DNA from: Rhodoferax lithotrophicus
GTDB taxonomy: Bacteria > Pseudomonadota > Gammaproteobacteria > Burkholderiales > Burkholderiaceae_C
Assembly: GCF_019973615.1 (NCBI RefSeq)
Contig: NZ_AP024238.1
Span: 310,001-374,000 of the forward strand
DNA: 64,000 bases
Reading direction: 5' to 3'
Made by a program: the position numbers and the translations under genes. Shown here piece after piece: positions 40,140 through 49,429 of the stretch. The notes below the pieces were generated by a model, which worked only from the letters and a program-made list of their open reading frames with translations, did no database searches and was not told the origin of the DNA. Numbering within the stretch: the first letter of the stretch is position 1; every line of letters begins with the position of its first letter.

Positions 40140-42926
40140 ATGCTGAGAAAATCTCGATGGTTCGTCTTCTTATATTGCTTTTATAGTGCAAGTGTGGCAC
40201 AGGCTGTTTCGCCTGTGCACATTGGTGTACTGTCGTTTCAAAGCAAGGCAGACACACTGGCCCAGTGGTTGCCGACCGCGATGGCGTTGGCACACTGGGT
40301 GCCAGAAACACAGTTTGAAATCGTGCCGCTGACTTATGAAGAGCTGGATGCGGCGGTTCAGGAGGATCGGCTCGACTTTGTGCTGACCAACCCTGAGCAT
40401 TATGTGGTGCTGCGCAACAAGCACATGCTGCGCCCAATGGTCACCATCAACCAGCGGGTGGGTGATCAGGTGGTGGATCACTTTGGCAGCGTCATTTTTA
40501 CCCCTGCCAAAAGCAATATTCACACCCTGGAACAGGTGCGTGGCAAACGTGTTGCGGCTGTTGGGGTGAATTCACTCGGTGGCTTTTTGATGGCGGCGGA
40601 CGTGTTTCGTGACAACCAGCTCATCTTGAACAACTCCCGTGATGTGCAGTTAAGTTTTTTAGGTGTGCCGCACGAACGTGTGGTGCTGGCGGTGCTGGCT
40701 GGCCAGGCCGATGTCGGGATTGTCCGCACGGGAGTGCTGGAGCAAATGATGGCTGCGGCCAAGCTGGATTTGACGCAACTGCGTGTACTCAATCTTCAGC
40801 CTGCAGATCGGTTTCCCCAATTGCTGTCAACGGCCCTGTACGCCGAGTGGCCCTGGGCAGCCATGCCCCACACGCCACCAGCATTGACCAAGGCCGTGTT
40901 GGTGGGGTTGCTGCAAATCCAGGCAGACTCCGAGGCGGCTCGTGCTGGGCGCTACCAGAGCTTTTCAATCCCCGCAAGTTATTCACAGGTCGAAGATTTG
41001 ATGCGACGCCTGCAGGTGTATCCAGGACAAGACCAGATGCACACTTGGCAGGATGTATGGTGGCGTTATAAGCACTGGATTGAGGTGTTGGGCGCTTTGC
41101 TGTTGTCTTTTGGGCTGCTCATGTTGGCCCATTTGTGGCGCAGCAACCAGCGCCTGAAAGAGCTCACCCACCTGAACCGGGAGGCACAAACTTCGCTGGA
41201 GCTCACTGCTGCGGCCTTTAATAGCCAGGTGGGGTTGATCGTCACGGACGGGCTCACGCGTATCCAGCGCGCCAACCCGGCCATGACCAGTATTTTGGGC
41301 TTTGCCGAGGCTGATCTGGTGGGGCAGGTCACTGTGGTGTTGCGTGGTGCAACCGTGTTACACGGCACCATGCGCAAGATGTGGGAAGTCGTGCAGTCGC
41401 ATGGTCGTTGGCAGGGTGAGTTGATGTGCCGTCATCGCAGTGGCTCGGACGTGCCTTGTATGGTGAGTATTTCCACCATTCGCAATCCTGCAACAGGCCT
41501 GACCGGTTTTGTGGGCTCGTTTGCAGATATCTCGGCGCAAAAGAAGTCAGCCGACGATATTCGCCAGCTTGCCTACTTTGATCCCCTCACGGCTTTACCC
41601 AATCGGCGAATGTTTCTTGAGCGTTTGCAGACTACGCTGGAGTCTGCGCTGCTAGAGGGTACGTTGGCCGGTGTGATGTTTATTGATCTGGATCATTTCA
41701 AAAACCTCAATGATGCCCATGGCCATTCGGTGGGAGACCAATTGCTCAAGCTCATGTCGGGTCGCCTGCGCTTGCTGATTGGTCCCAATGACCTGGCTGC
41801 TCGTCTGGGCGGGGATGAGTTTGTGGTGATGATGTCGGGCCTGAGTACCAGTGAAGAACAGGCCTTAAGCCAAGTGATGGAGATGGCCGAACGTATTCAT
41901 CACGCCTTGCTGGATCCTTTTGAACTCGATACCCACAATGAAACGGGTTTGTATGCCCAAGCCTTGCACTACACCTGCAGCGGCAGCATTGGGGTGGCCT
42001 TGTTTGGTTTGATTGATGAACCGCTGACGGAAGTTCTTAAGCGTGCGGATGTGGCCATGTACAAGTCCAAGCAGGATGGCCGCAATCTGATTCGCCAGTA
42101 TGACCCGCAGGCCCAGAAAGTTCTCAACGCACGCATGGCCCTGAGCAACGATCTGAATCTGGCCCTGCGTGATGGCCAGCTCAAACTGCTCTACCAATTA
42201 CAAGTGGATGCGGAAAACCAGGCCAGAGGGGCGGAGTGCCTGATGCGTTGGCATCATCCGCAGCATGGTCAGGTATCACCCGTGGAATTTATTCCGCTGG
42301 CTGAAGACTCCGGGGCCATTGTGGCCATGGGGGACTGGGTAGTTCGTCTGGCTTGCGAAACCCTGGCGCGCTGGGCTCAAGTGCCACAACTGAGTCACTT
42401 GACCCTGAGTGTGAACGTGAGCCCGCGCCAGTTCACCGAGACTGATTTTGTGGCGCGTATATCCCACATCCTGCAGGATACGGGCGCTTCACCGCATCTG
42501 TTGCGCCTGGAGGTCACCGAAGGCATCGTGATGCAGGACAAGCATGAAGTGATTGCCAAAATGCGTGAGCTTTGTGCACTGGGCTTGAGTTTTTCAATTG
42601 ATGACTTCGGCACGGGGTATTCATCGTTGTCTTACATCCAAACCCTGCCTCTGGCCGAACTCAAGATTGACAAGGCTTTTGTGAATGAACTCACCACCAG
42701 TGAAAGAGCCCAGGCGATTGTGAAAGCCATCATTGCCATCGGGCATAGCATGGGCATCACACTGGTTTCTGAAGGTGTGGAAACACAGGCTCAAAAAGAC
42801 CAACTGCTGGCGCTGGGGTGTACTTTGCTGCAAGGCTACCTGATCACCCGTCCGATTGAATGTGCTGCCCTGGAGGATCTTGTCATCTCCAGGCACAGTT
42901 CCCCCATGATGTATTCGCTGATCTGA
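40140..42926 (+). CDS. PhnD-like sensor fused to PAS, GGDEF and EAL domains, 928 aa
   Basis: After a signal peptide (residues 1-22) comes a periplasmic PhnD-type binding domain (about 26-290; HIGVLSFQSKADTLAQWLP), a membrane helix (about 315-335), a PAS domain (about 355-475), a GGDEF domain with an intact RLGGDEF (about 557) and an EAL domain. The GGDEF lacks the RxxD inhibitory site (GPND instead). The EAL signature is ECLMRW rather than EALLRW, but DDFGTGYSS, KIDKAF and EGVET are intact. It probably makes or breaks cyclic di-GMP in response to a periplasmic ligand, perhaps an anion or phosphonate-like compound. Confidence 0.88.
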   Translation: MLRKSRWFVFLYCFYSASVAQAVSPVHIGVLSFQSKADTLAQWLPTAMALAHWVPETQFEIVPLTYEELDAAVQEDRLDFVLTNPEHYVVLRNKHMLRPMVTINQRVGDQVVDHFGSVIFTPAKSNIHTLEQVRGKRVAAVGVNSLGGFLMAADVFRDNQLILNNSRDVQLSFLGVPHERVVLAVLAGQADVGIVRTGVLEQMMAAAKLDLTQLRVLNLQPADRFPQLLSTALYAEWPWAAMPHTPPALTKAVLVGLLQIQADSEAARAGRYQSFSIPASYSQVEDLMRRLQVYPGQDQMHTWQDVWWRYKHWIEVLGALLLSFGLLMLAHLWRSNQRLKELTHLNREAQTSLELTAAAFNSQVGLIVTDGLTRIQRANPAMTSILGFAEADLVGQVTVVLRGATVLHGTMRKMWEVVQSHGRWQGELMCRHRSGSDVPCMVSISTIRNPATGLTGFVGSFADISAQKKSADDIRQLAYFDPLTALPNRRMFLERLQTTLESALLEGTLAGVMFIDLDHFKNLNDAHGHSVGDQLLKLMSGRLRLLIGPNDLAARLGGDEFVVMMSGLSTSEEQALSQVMEMAERIHHALLDPFELDTHNETGLYAQALHYTCSGSIGVALFGLIDEPLTEVLKRADVAMYKSKQDGRNLIRQYDPQAQKVLNARMALSNDLNLALRDGQLKLLYQLQVDAENQARGAECLMRWHHPQHGQVSPVEFIPLAEDSGAIVAMGDWVVRLACETLARWAQVPQLSHLTLSVNVSPRQFTETDFVARISHILQDTGASPHLLRLEVTEGIVMQDKHEVIAKMRELCALGLSFSIDDFGTGYSSLSYIQTLPLAELKIDKAFVNELTTSERAQAIVKAIIAIGHSMGITLVSEGVETQAQKDQLLALGCTLLQGYLITRPIECAALEDLVISRHSSPMMYSLI

Positions 42927-42932
42927 ACAAGC

Positions 42933-43421
42933 TTACAACTGCGCCAGTGGAATGTTTTCTGCGGCAACGTCTACTTGAAGCCGTGTGATCAATTCAGCCA
43001 GGTCTTGATCAAGCCTCTGCAGGGTGTCGGTGGGCAAGTCATCCAGGGCGGCTGGTAATACCCCTTCAAATGGCCCCGGCACTTTCGTCAGCAGTTCTTG
43101 AGCCAGTGGCGTGATGTGCAAGTGCACATGGCGTTTGTCCTGAATACCTTTGTCCATGCGGATCAGGTCCTTTTGCAGCAAGCCCCGCACCAGATTGCTG
43201 GCAGTGGATTGGTGCACGTCCATACACTTGGCCAGCTCGCCGAGCCCGATACCTGGCTGGTCGCGGATGGCGTTCAGTGCCCATACCTGTGCGCCCCCCA
43301 ATCCGACCTGTTTTTCAATTTGCTTGAAATGGCTACGCACGGCGTTGAATACCACCCGAAAGCGGCGCAGCACCTGGATAGAGGGGGGCGTTGGTAACGT
43401 GGGTCTATTGGAACGCGGCAT
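42933..43421 (-). CDS. MarR-family transcriptional regulator, 162 aa
   Basis: A winged-helix regulator of the MarR type: GIGLGELAKCMDVHQSTASN is the recognition helix region and RMDKGIQDKRHVHLHITPLA the wing. The ATG at 43421 gives the normal length; an ATG at 43613 would add a 64-residue N-terminus unlike the family. It is divergent from the ClC gene across 330 bp that contain a 17-bp palindrome (43577-43593), a good candidate for its operator. Convergent with the GGDEF-EAL gene, six bases apart. Confidence 0.87.
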   Translation of the reverse strand: MPRSNRPTLPTPPSIQVLRRFRVVFNAVRSHFKQIEKQVGLGGAQVWALNAIRDQPGIGLGELAKCMDVHQSTASNLVRGLLQKDLIRMDKGIQDKRHVHLHITPLAQELLTKVPGPFEGVLPAALDDLPTDTLQRLDQDLAELITRLQVDVAAENIPLAQL

Positions 43422-43751
43422 AAAAGCGGATGTGCAAGAGTGAACAGCCCGCCATCTTAGAGCTGAATGGGGTCTGTTGGACAGCTTTCCAGTGCTCCTG
43501 ACGTTGCACTGGGCCAGTTGATCCAACGCAAAAGCGGTTCCTGTGCCAAAGGCGCGCCGCTCGATCAAATCGTGGATCAAACGGACCGTTTGACAGGGGA
43601 AGCCAAAAGTCACTTGAACGGCTGTGGTCTGCCCTAGACGTTGTGTTTTTGGGGGGTATTATCCTTAAATACATTCGTATAAATATAATTCCAGACGGGC
43701 ATGTCTCCAGAGATGTCATCGTGCCAAGTGCACCATACTTTATAAAAATCC
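43422..43751. other. Intergenic region between marR-type gene and clc
   Basis: 330 bp without a gene. It holds the 17-bp palindrome at its centre and an AT-rich stretch near 43656-43690 with a TATAAT (43684-43689) that may be the -10 of the clc gene, although no good -35 is seen. Confidence 0.5.
43577..43593. promoter_or_regulatory. 17-bp palindrome, candidate MarR operator
   Basis: TCAAACGG-A-CCGTTTGA, eight perfect base pairs around one central base. It lies 156 bp from the MarR-type start and 159 bp from the clc start. Size and symmetry fit MarR-family operators. Confidence 0.55.
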
Positions 43752-45086
43752 ATGCATGCAAACGTTAACCGGGATGAAATTCTCCAAGCCATACGCAGCG
43801 AGATGGTGGACTGGCGTGTCTGGGCAGGGCGCATTCTGGTGATGGCCTTTGCCGCCTTGGCAGGGTTGACGGTGGTTGCTTTCACCTGGATGACCGAACT
43901 GGCTTTTGGTGCGTTTGAACAGGTGCAGCACCGCTACACCTGGTGGCCGCTGATATGGACACCACTGTGCACCGCGGCCATCGTGTGGGTGACGCGTCGT
44001 TATGTCATCGGTACCGCGGGCTCTGGTATTCCGCAAGTCATGGCGGCGCTGGACAGCCGCGTGGCACCCACGCAGCGTGGCCTGTATGTGTCGCTGAAAT
44101 TGAGCTTGTCCAAAATGGCCCTGGCGACCTGGGGCTTGCTGGCCGGGCTCTCTCTGGGGCGTGAAGGCCCTTCGGTGCAAATTGCCGCCGGGGTCATGCA
44201 CCATGCACGACGCTGGTTACCTGACAAATCGCAGGTGTCGGAGCATGGCTTGCTGATGGCTGGCGGGGCTGCCGGTATTGCCGCTGCCTTCAATACACCG
44301 CTGGGTGGTGTGATGTTTGCCATTGAAGAGCTGTCCCGTAAACCCGAGCAACGCTCTAGTGGCTTGCTGATGGCCGCCATTGTGCTGAGTGGTTTGATGG
44401 CCGTGTCGGTCTACGGCAACTCTACTTATTTTGGGGTCATCCGGGTGGACAACCTGAGCTGGGGGCTCTTGCTGCCAGGCTTGCTGGTGTCCGTGTTCTG
44501 CGGGCTGACAGGTGGCTTGTTTGCACGGCTGTTACTGGTGTCGATCAAGGGGCAATCCATGGATCGGTTCAGTCAATGGCGTCAGCGTCGTCCGGTGGCA
44601 TTTGCAGCGGCTTGTGGTCTGGCCGTGTCCGTGATTGGCTTGGTCAGCCAGGGCCAGACCTTTGGTTCAGGTTATGCACACAGCCGTGCCATGCTGGAGG
44701 GGCACGATGACCCTCATTCGCTGTATGTGCTGCTGAAGTTCATGGCCACCTGGCTGACCGCCTGGGCGGGTGTGCCGGGCGGCATTTTTGCGCCCGCCCT
44801 GTCGATTGGCGGGGCTTTGGGCAATGATGTGGCGCACTTGACGCACTACGCCAATGCCCCCACGCTGATGGCGCTGGGTATGGCCGGGTTTTTGGCGGCC
44901 GTCACACAAGCCCCTCTGACGGCCTTCATCATTGTGATGGAAATGGTCGATGGTCACGCTCTGGTACTCAGTCTGATGGCCACGACCATGGTGGCCAGCG
45001 GGGTATCGCGCTTGTTGAGTGTGCCGCTGTACGGCGCGCAGGCGCAAATACAGTTGCAGCGCCTTCCCAAAGCCGATCAGGCATAA
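43752..45086 (+). CDS. ClC-family chloride channel or H+/Cl- antiporter, 444 aa
   Basis: A ClC membrane protein. Selectivity motifs are GSGIPQ (about residue 94), GREGPSVQ (with the gating glutamate) and GGIFAPALSIGG. The pair of glutamates in FAIEEL matches the internal proton glutamate of E. coli ClcA, which favours an H+/Cl- exchanger over a channel. No CBS domains follow. It is divergent from the MarR-type regulator. Confidence 0.9.
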   Translation: MHANVNRDEILQAIRSEMVDWRVWAGRILVMAFAALAGLTVVAFTWMTELAFGAFEQVQHRYTWWPLIWTPLCTAAIVWVTRRYVIGTAGSGIPQVMAALDSRVAPTQRGLYVSLKLSLSKMALATWGLLAGLSLGREGPSVQIAAGVMHHARRWLPDKSQVSEHGLLMAGGAAGIAAAFNTPLGGVMFAIEELSRKPEQRSSGLLMAAIVLSGLMAVSVYGNSTYFGVIRVDNLSWGLLLPGLLVSVFCGLTGGLFARLLLVSIKGQSMDRFSQWRQRRPVAFAAACGLAVSVIGLVSQGQTFGSGYAHSRAMLEGHDDPHSLYVLLKFMATWLTAWAGVPGGIFAPALSIGGALGNDVAHLTHYANAPTLMALGMAGFLAAVTQAPLTAFIIVMEMVDGHALVLSLMATTMVASGVSRLLSVPLYGAQAQIQLQRLPKADQA

Positions 45087-45108
45087 AAAAGGAGCCCCGA
45101 AGGGCTCC
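45085..45108 (-). terminator. Rho-independent terminator for the MFS gene
   Basis: On the minus strand GGAGCCC-TTCG-GGGCTCC is followed by six T. The 7-bp stem with a TTCG loop is a strong terminator. It ends the gene at 45181-46350, and the stem may also help end clc, although the plus strand lacks a T-run. Confidence 0.85.
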
Positions 45109-45180
45109 GAACTCGCTTGCTTTTCTGATCGCTAAATAAGAACCGCTTCTGAATTGTATTTTGGCAAATGTAATTAAGTC

Positions 45181-46350
45181 CTAGGGTTTACCCTTGGTTT
45201 GGGCGCGGGTTTGGAGCCAAACAAGGGCCGCGCCAGCGACACCCACCGGGATCAAGGAGCCCGCGTTGAGCAACTGCCAGCCTTGTGTGGTGACCAGCAC
45301 GCCGGAGGCGAATGAGCTCAGCGCCGTGGTCGCAAACACGCAGAAATTCAGTGCCCCCTGGGCCCGGTCCTTCTCCTCTGGCGTATAGGTTTGCAGTGAC
45401 AAGGTGGTGCTGCCGGTGAACAGGAAGTTCCAGCCAACACCCAGCAAGAACAGCGCTATCAAAAACTGCTGCAGGTCGATGCCAGATAGCGCAATGGCAA
45501 TACACGCGGCGTTCAGCAGCACGCCTATACCCATGATGGGCACTACGCCGAAGCGTTTGATCAGGTGGCCGGTGAAAAAGCCCGGCGCAAACATGCCAAT
45601 CACATGCCATTCCAGCACCAGTGCTACATCCGAAAACGGCAAACTGCATTGCTGCATGGCCAGCGGTGTGGCGGCCATCAGCAGATTCATGACCCCAAAG
45701 CCCAGGGCTCCACACGCTGCCGCCACCATGAAGGTGGGCTGGCGCATGATTTCGCGTAGAGGGCGACCCTCGTCATGCGGCTTTTTGGCAGGTGCTGGCG
45801 GAAAAGTGATGAACGCCAGCACCACCATCGACAACAGCGCCACACCGGCCAGCGCCAGGTAGGCTCCCATGAACGGCACAACGGTCAGACTGCGGGTCAG
45901 GGCCGCCAGATTGGGGCCTGCCACGGCCCCTATCAGACCACCGGCCATGACCATCGACACCGCTTTTTCCTTGTACCCCACTGTCGCCAGTTCGGCTGCG
46001 GCAAAGCGGTACAGGTTGGCATTGGCGTTGTAATACCCGGCGACCAAGGTGGCGCTGCACAACAGCCAGAAATTCTGGCTCCAGGCGGCGTAGGCGCACA
46101 GCAGGGCACTCAGACAAGCCACCCACAAGCCCATCTGGAACGAAGTCTTGCGGCCAAAGCGGTGCTGCGTCTTGGCCACCAAACCGGTTGAAAATGCCCC
46201 GCCCACCACATAACCCATCACCGGCAGCGTCGCCATCCAGCCCAAAGGCGCCAGGCTGAATCCGACCAGGCCATTGATGGCGATAAAGGTCACGTTGTTG
46301 GTCAGGAAGAGTCCTTGGCAAATGGCCAGTAGCCAGAGGTGTCGGTTCAT
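45181..46350 (-). CDS. MFS transporter, 389 aa
   Basis: A major facilitator permease with about twelve hydrophobic helices (FLTNNVTFIAINGLVGFSLA at the N-terminus). The loop after helix 2 reads GLVAKTQHRFGRKTSFQMGL, a typical MFS motif A variant. It does not resemble the exporter at 3025-4224 closely. The substrate is unknown, and no regulator is next to it. It ends before the strong terminator at 45085-45108. Confidence 0.85.
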   Translation of the reverse strand: MNRHLWLLAICQGLFLTNNVTFIAINGLVGFSLAPLGWMATLPVMGYVVGGAFSTGLVAKTQHRFGRKTSFQMGLWVACLSALLCAYAAWSQNFWLLCSATLVAGYYNANANLYRFAAAELATVGYKEKAVSMVMAGGLIGAVAGPNLAALTRSLTVVPFMGAYLALAGVALLSMVVLAFITFPPAPAKKPHDEGRPLREIMRQPTFMVAAACGALGFGVMNLLMAATPLAMQQCSLPFSDVALVLEWHVIGMFAPGFFTGHLIKRFGVVPIMGIGVLLNAACIAIALSGIDLQQFLIALFLLGVGWNFLFTGSTTLSLQTYTPEEKDRAQGALNFCVFATTALSSFASGVLVTTQGWQLLNAGSLIPVGVAGAALVWLQTRAQTKGKP

Positions 46351-46456
46351 AGAGGTGCGGGGTGGGTTGCAGGAGCGCTTGCGAGTGACCGCGGTGGATG
46401 TTACGTGGCCCAGCTCAAGGTCGCCTGGATAGTGGGCTGCGGCTTGTTGTGAGGTG

Positions 46457-47272
46457 TTATCGGCTTGCCAGCCGTGTCTGCTTCATCCAGGTGCGTAAAT
46501 CGCGCCACATCTTGAGCATCTCGGCATCGGTCGGTGTACGCAAGGCACTGGGGAGCTCGACGGTGACCACCGGCATGGCATTGTGTACACCCGCATAGTT
46601 ACCCAGTGAGCCGGGAAACACACCCACCTGATCCAGGTACAGCCGCCCCAGTCTGGTTGGTGGCATCACCGGGCCGTCAAAGTCCAGCACGCCGTAGGGG
46701 GCGTGGATGCTGACAATCACATCGGGCTTGAAGCTACCCATCTGATCATGCAAGAACTTTGATTCAGGTTCGCTCAACGGCGTTTTGCCGGGCCAGCGGC
46801 GCGGGTCTTTGTGGGTGAGTTTCTCCCAGTAATTTTTGGTTTCGAGCTGCCAATTGGGGGTGGGAAAGTTGCGGTTCAAGTCCACCCCATGGGCGTTCAT
46901 GCGCCGTGCCGGCTGGCGCAGCAGGCCGTCAGGGTTCAGCACCGGAATAAAACGCCAGTGGGTGGCCTCGGGCGCGGCTTGCGCCAACGCCAGCCAGTGC
47001 AGCGCGACCGAGGCCGAGGAAAACTCGTCGCCATGCATGGCCGCGACCACCAGCACACGTAATTTGGCGTTGTTGGGATGAATGTCGCGCAGCATCAGGG
47101 CTCGACCCTGTACGCTGCGCATCCCACTGGGTTGCAACTGCGCTTGCTGGCAAAGTGCCAGCGAAACGTTTGGCAGTTTGGCATAAAAACCATCACAAAC
47201 CTTTATTTCATCTGCGTAAGCAGCTGCGAAATGTGTAGCAAAAAGAACGACCAAGATGGGGATGATGCGCAT
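46457..47272 (-). CDS. M14-family zinc carboxypeptidase, MpaA-like, 271 aa
   Basis: A secreted zinc peptidase: signal peptide at residues 1-20, then the zinc ligands HxxE in AAMHGDEFSSASVALHW (His80, Glu83) and the third His in SIHAPYG, with the catalytic Glu in VTVELPSA. NPDGLLRQPARRMNAHGVDLNRNFP is the substrate-binding segment of this family. Murein-peptide amidase MpaA is the closest role I know, suggesting cleavage of peptidoglycan peptides in the periplasm, but the exact substrate is not proven. Confidence 0.85.
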   Translation of the reverse strand: MRIIPILVVLFATHFAAAYADEIKVCDGFYAKLPNVSLALCQQAQLQPSGMRSVQGRALMLRDIHPNNAKLRVLVVAAMHGDEFSSASVALHWLALAQAAPEATHWRFIPVLNPDGLLRQPARRMNAHGVDLNRNFPTPNWQLETKNYWEKLTHKDPRRWPGKTPLSEPESKFLHDQMGSFKPDVIVSIHAPYGVLDFDGPVMPPTRLGRLYLDQVGVFPGSLGNYAGVHNAMPVVTVELPSALRTPTDAEMLKMWRDLRTWMKQTRLASR

Positions 47273-47368
47273 GCTTGAATTTTAGAGGCCAGCCAGTCAG
47301 CGCCTGTTCACCCCCGGCATAACCCTGATGTTCACCGAGTCGATGCGATATCGGTTAAATTTCCCGGC

Positions 47369-47881
47369 ATGCTCATGTCCCCTTTGCGCGCACGCGCGCC
47401 TCAATTTTCCAGTCCCGAATTTCGTACCGCTTTAGGCATGTTTGCCACTGGCGTGACCATCGTGACCGCCCGTGCCCAAGATGGGCAACTGGTGGGTCTG
47501 ACGGCCAACTCGTTCAACTCGGTGTCACTCTCGCCGCCCCTGGTGTTGTGGAGCCTGGCCCAGGCAGCTTCCACCATGGATGCGTTTCGTCAAGGCAGCC
47601 ACTACGCCATCAATATCCTCGGGGCCGATCAGCAGGCGCTGGCGTTGCGTTTTGCCACGCGGGGTGTGGACCGGTTTGCCGATGTGGACTTTGTGGAAGG
47701 GGCCTGCGGCGCACCGTTGCTGGCCGGTGCGGTGGCCACCTTCGAGTGTTTTAACCGCAGTCGTTATGTGGAAGGTGATCACGTGATTTTTGTCGGCGAA
47801 GTGGAGCACTGCGCCCATCGCGCCGGGGCTTCACCGCTGCTTTACCACGGGGGAAAGTTTTATGCCGAACACCCTCTTTAG
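47369..47881 (+). CDS. Flavin reductase-like FMN-binding protein, 170 aa
   Basis: A split-barrel flavin reductase of the type that supplies reduced flavin to two-component monooxygenases. Motifs: FRTALGMFATGVTIVTA, VGLTANSFNSVSLSPPLVLWS and the C-terminal GEVEHCAHRAGASPLLYHGGKFY. Length is normal. No monooxygenase gene is next to it, so its partner is unknown. A copy of the AT-rich repeat follows the stop codon. Confidence 0.88.
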   Translation: MLMSPLRARAPQFSSPEFRTALGMFATGVTIVTARAQDGQLVGLTANSFNSVSLSPPLVLWSLAQAASTMDAFRQGSHYAINILGADQQALALRFATRGVDRFADVDFVEGACGAPLLAGAVATFECFNRSRYVEGDHVIFVGEVEHCAHRAGASPLLYHGGKFYAEHPL

Positions 47882-47888
47882 CTCCTTA

Positions 47889-47935
47889 ATTAATAGCTGT
47901 TAGCGCATGTTTCATAAGCGCTAGAGGCTATTTAT
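47889..47935. repeat. Copy of the AT-rich palindromic repeat
   Basis: On the minus strand it reads AAATAGCCTCTAGCGCTTAT then GAAACATGCGCTAACAGCTA, similar in order to the copies at 12773 and 53443. It lies between the flavin-reductase gene and the tandem HD-GYP gene. Confidence 0.7.
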
Positions 47936-47944
47936 TGTAAGAAT

Positions 47945-49360
47945 GTGTATCCAGAACTCGCTCCGTCGGGTGTGTCATCGCTGACGACGGTTCATGTTGG
48001 ACAGGAGCCCAAAGTGCAATCGCTGAAACTTGCTGAACTCATGGGCGCGTTGAGTCATGCGCTCGACATCACAGAGGGTCAGCCCGAAGGCCACTGTGTG
48101 CGCTGTTGCTGGATTGGCATGCACATCGGTCAACGTCTGGGCTTGTCCAATGACGAGCTGTGGACGTTGTATTACACCCTGCTGCTCAAAGACCTGGGTT
48201 GCTCCAGCAATGCCGCGCGGATCTGCCAGCTGTATGTCACGGACGACCTGAGCTTCAAGCGTGACTTCAAATGGGTGGATGGCAGTTTGCCCCAGGTGCT
48301 GCGTTTTGTTTTGCGCCAAACCGGACCACAAGCCGGATTGATGGATCGGCTGCGGGCGCTTGGCGGCATTCTGAAACATGGTGACGACATCGCCCAGGAG
48401 TTGATCCAGACGCGTTGCACCCGTGGTGCCGACATTGCCCGCCAGTTGCGTTTTCCTGAAAGTGTGGCACAAGGCATCCATGCGCTGGACGAGCACTGGA
48501 ACGGCCAGGGCCGCCCGGACCATTTGGCGGGCCACCGCATTCCCGTCAACGCCCGTATTGCCTTGCTGGCCCAGGTGATTGATGTGCACCATGCCGCCAG
48601 CGGCCAGGCCACCGCCTTGGCCGAAGTGCAGGCGCGCCGTGGCAGCTGGTTTGACCCCGAACTGGTGGATGTGTTTTTGGCGGTCTGCCAAGCACCCTTG
48701 TTTTGGCAGATGCTGGGCTCGACCGAGTTGGAGCGCACGGTGTACGCCATGGAGCCAGGGGGCCATGAGGTGCGTATGGACGAGGATTACCTGGATGACA
48801 TCACCGAGGCCTTTGGCCAGGTGGTGGATGCCAAAAGCCCGTACACCGCTGGCCACAGTGCCCGTGTGGGCTTGTACACCGCGCTGCTGGGTGAAGCCAT
48901 GCAGGTGCCGGAGTCGCGCCGGCGTTGGCTCAAACGCGGTGCGCTGTTGCACGACGTGGGCAAGCTGGGGGTGAGTAATGCCATTCTGGACAAACCCGGC
49001 AAGCTGGATGATGCTGAATGGAAAGCCGTACAACGCCACGCCAGCTATACCGAGGCCATCTTGAGCCGGGTGCGGATTTTTGACGAATTGGCGGTGGTAG
49101 CGGCCGCGCACCATGAGCGACTGGACGGCAACGGCTACCCCAAGCGGTTGGCCGGGGCCGACATCACACTGGAAACCCGCATCATCACCACCGCCGACAT
49201 CTTTGATGCCATCACCGCCGAGCGGCCCTACCGGGGGGCGGTGCCGGTGGACCAAACCCTGGGCATCATGGCCGAAAACGTCGGTACGGCCTTGGATGCC
49301 AACTGCTTTGCCGCGTTGAAACACCTGGTGGCGCGCAGTCCTGAGCTGTTTCCTGGTTGA
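47945..49360 (+). CDS. Tandem HD-GYP protein, first domain degenerate, 471 aa
   Basis: Two HD-GYP-like units in one soluble protein. The C-terminal unit (about residues 285-465) has all hallmarks (HDVGKLGVSN, HHERLDGNGYPKRLAGADIT, ADIFDAITAERPY). The N-terminal unit (about 30-235) keeps the fold signature (HWNGQGRPDHLAGHRIPVNA) but has LLKDLGC where the HD pair should be, so it is probably inactive. The C-terminal half should act on cyclic di-GMP. The start is a GTG at 47945 without a clear ribosome-binding site. Confidence 0.83.
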   Translation: MYPELAPSGVSSLTTVHVGQEPKVQSLKLAELMGALSHALDITEGQPEGHCVRCCWIGMHIGQRLGLSNDELWTLYYTLLLKDLGCSSNAARICQLYVTDDLSFKRDFKWVDGSLPQVLRFVLRQTGPQAGLMDRLRALGGILKHGDDIAQELIQTRCTRGADIARQLRFPESVAQGIHALDEHWNGQGRPDHLAGHRIPVNARIALLAQVIDVHHAASGQATALAEVQARRGSWFDPELVDVFLAVCQAPLFWQMLGSTELERTVYAMEPGGHEVRMDEDYLDDITEAFGQVVDAKSPYTAGHSARVGLYTALLGEAMQVPESRRRWLKRGALLHDVGKLGVSNAILDKPGKLDDAEWKAVQRHASYTEAILSRVRIFDELAVVAAAHHERLDGNGYPKRLAGADITLETRIITTADIFDAITAERPYRGAVPVDQTLGIMAENVGTALDANCFAALKHLVARSPELFPG

Positions 49361-49391
49361 GTGTTGCCCCCGTTTTGCCTGTGGTGCACCT

Positions 49392-49405
49392 CTGACTTAA
49401 GTCAA
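49392..49405 (+). promoter_or_regulatory. FNR/DNR-like site and promoter of the EF-G-like/hemG operon
   Basis: CTGAC TTAA GTCAA, containing the perfect 12-bp palindrome TGACTTAAGTCA (49393-49404). A -10-like TAGACT lies at 49427-49432, so a start at about 49440 would put the site centre at -41.5, the class II position used by FNR-type activators. Confidence 0.55.
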
Positions 49406-49429
49406 CGTTTGCCGTTTGGGGCGGCGTAG

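Noticed and set aside
43422..43613. N-terminal extension of the MarR-type protein from an ATG at 43613
   Set aside because: The added 64 residues do not look like a MarR N-terminus and would cover the candidate operator.
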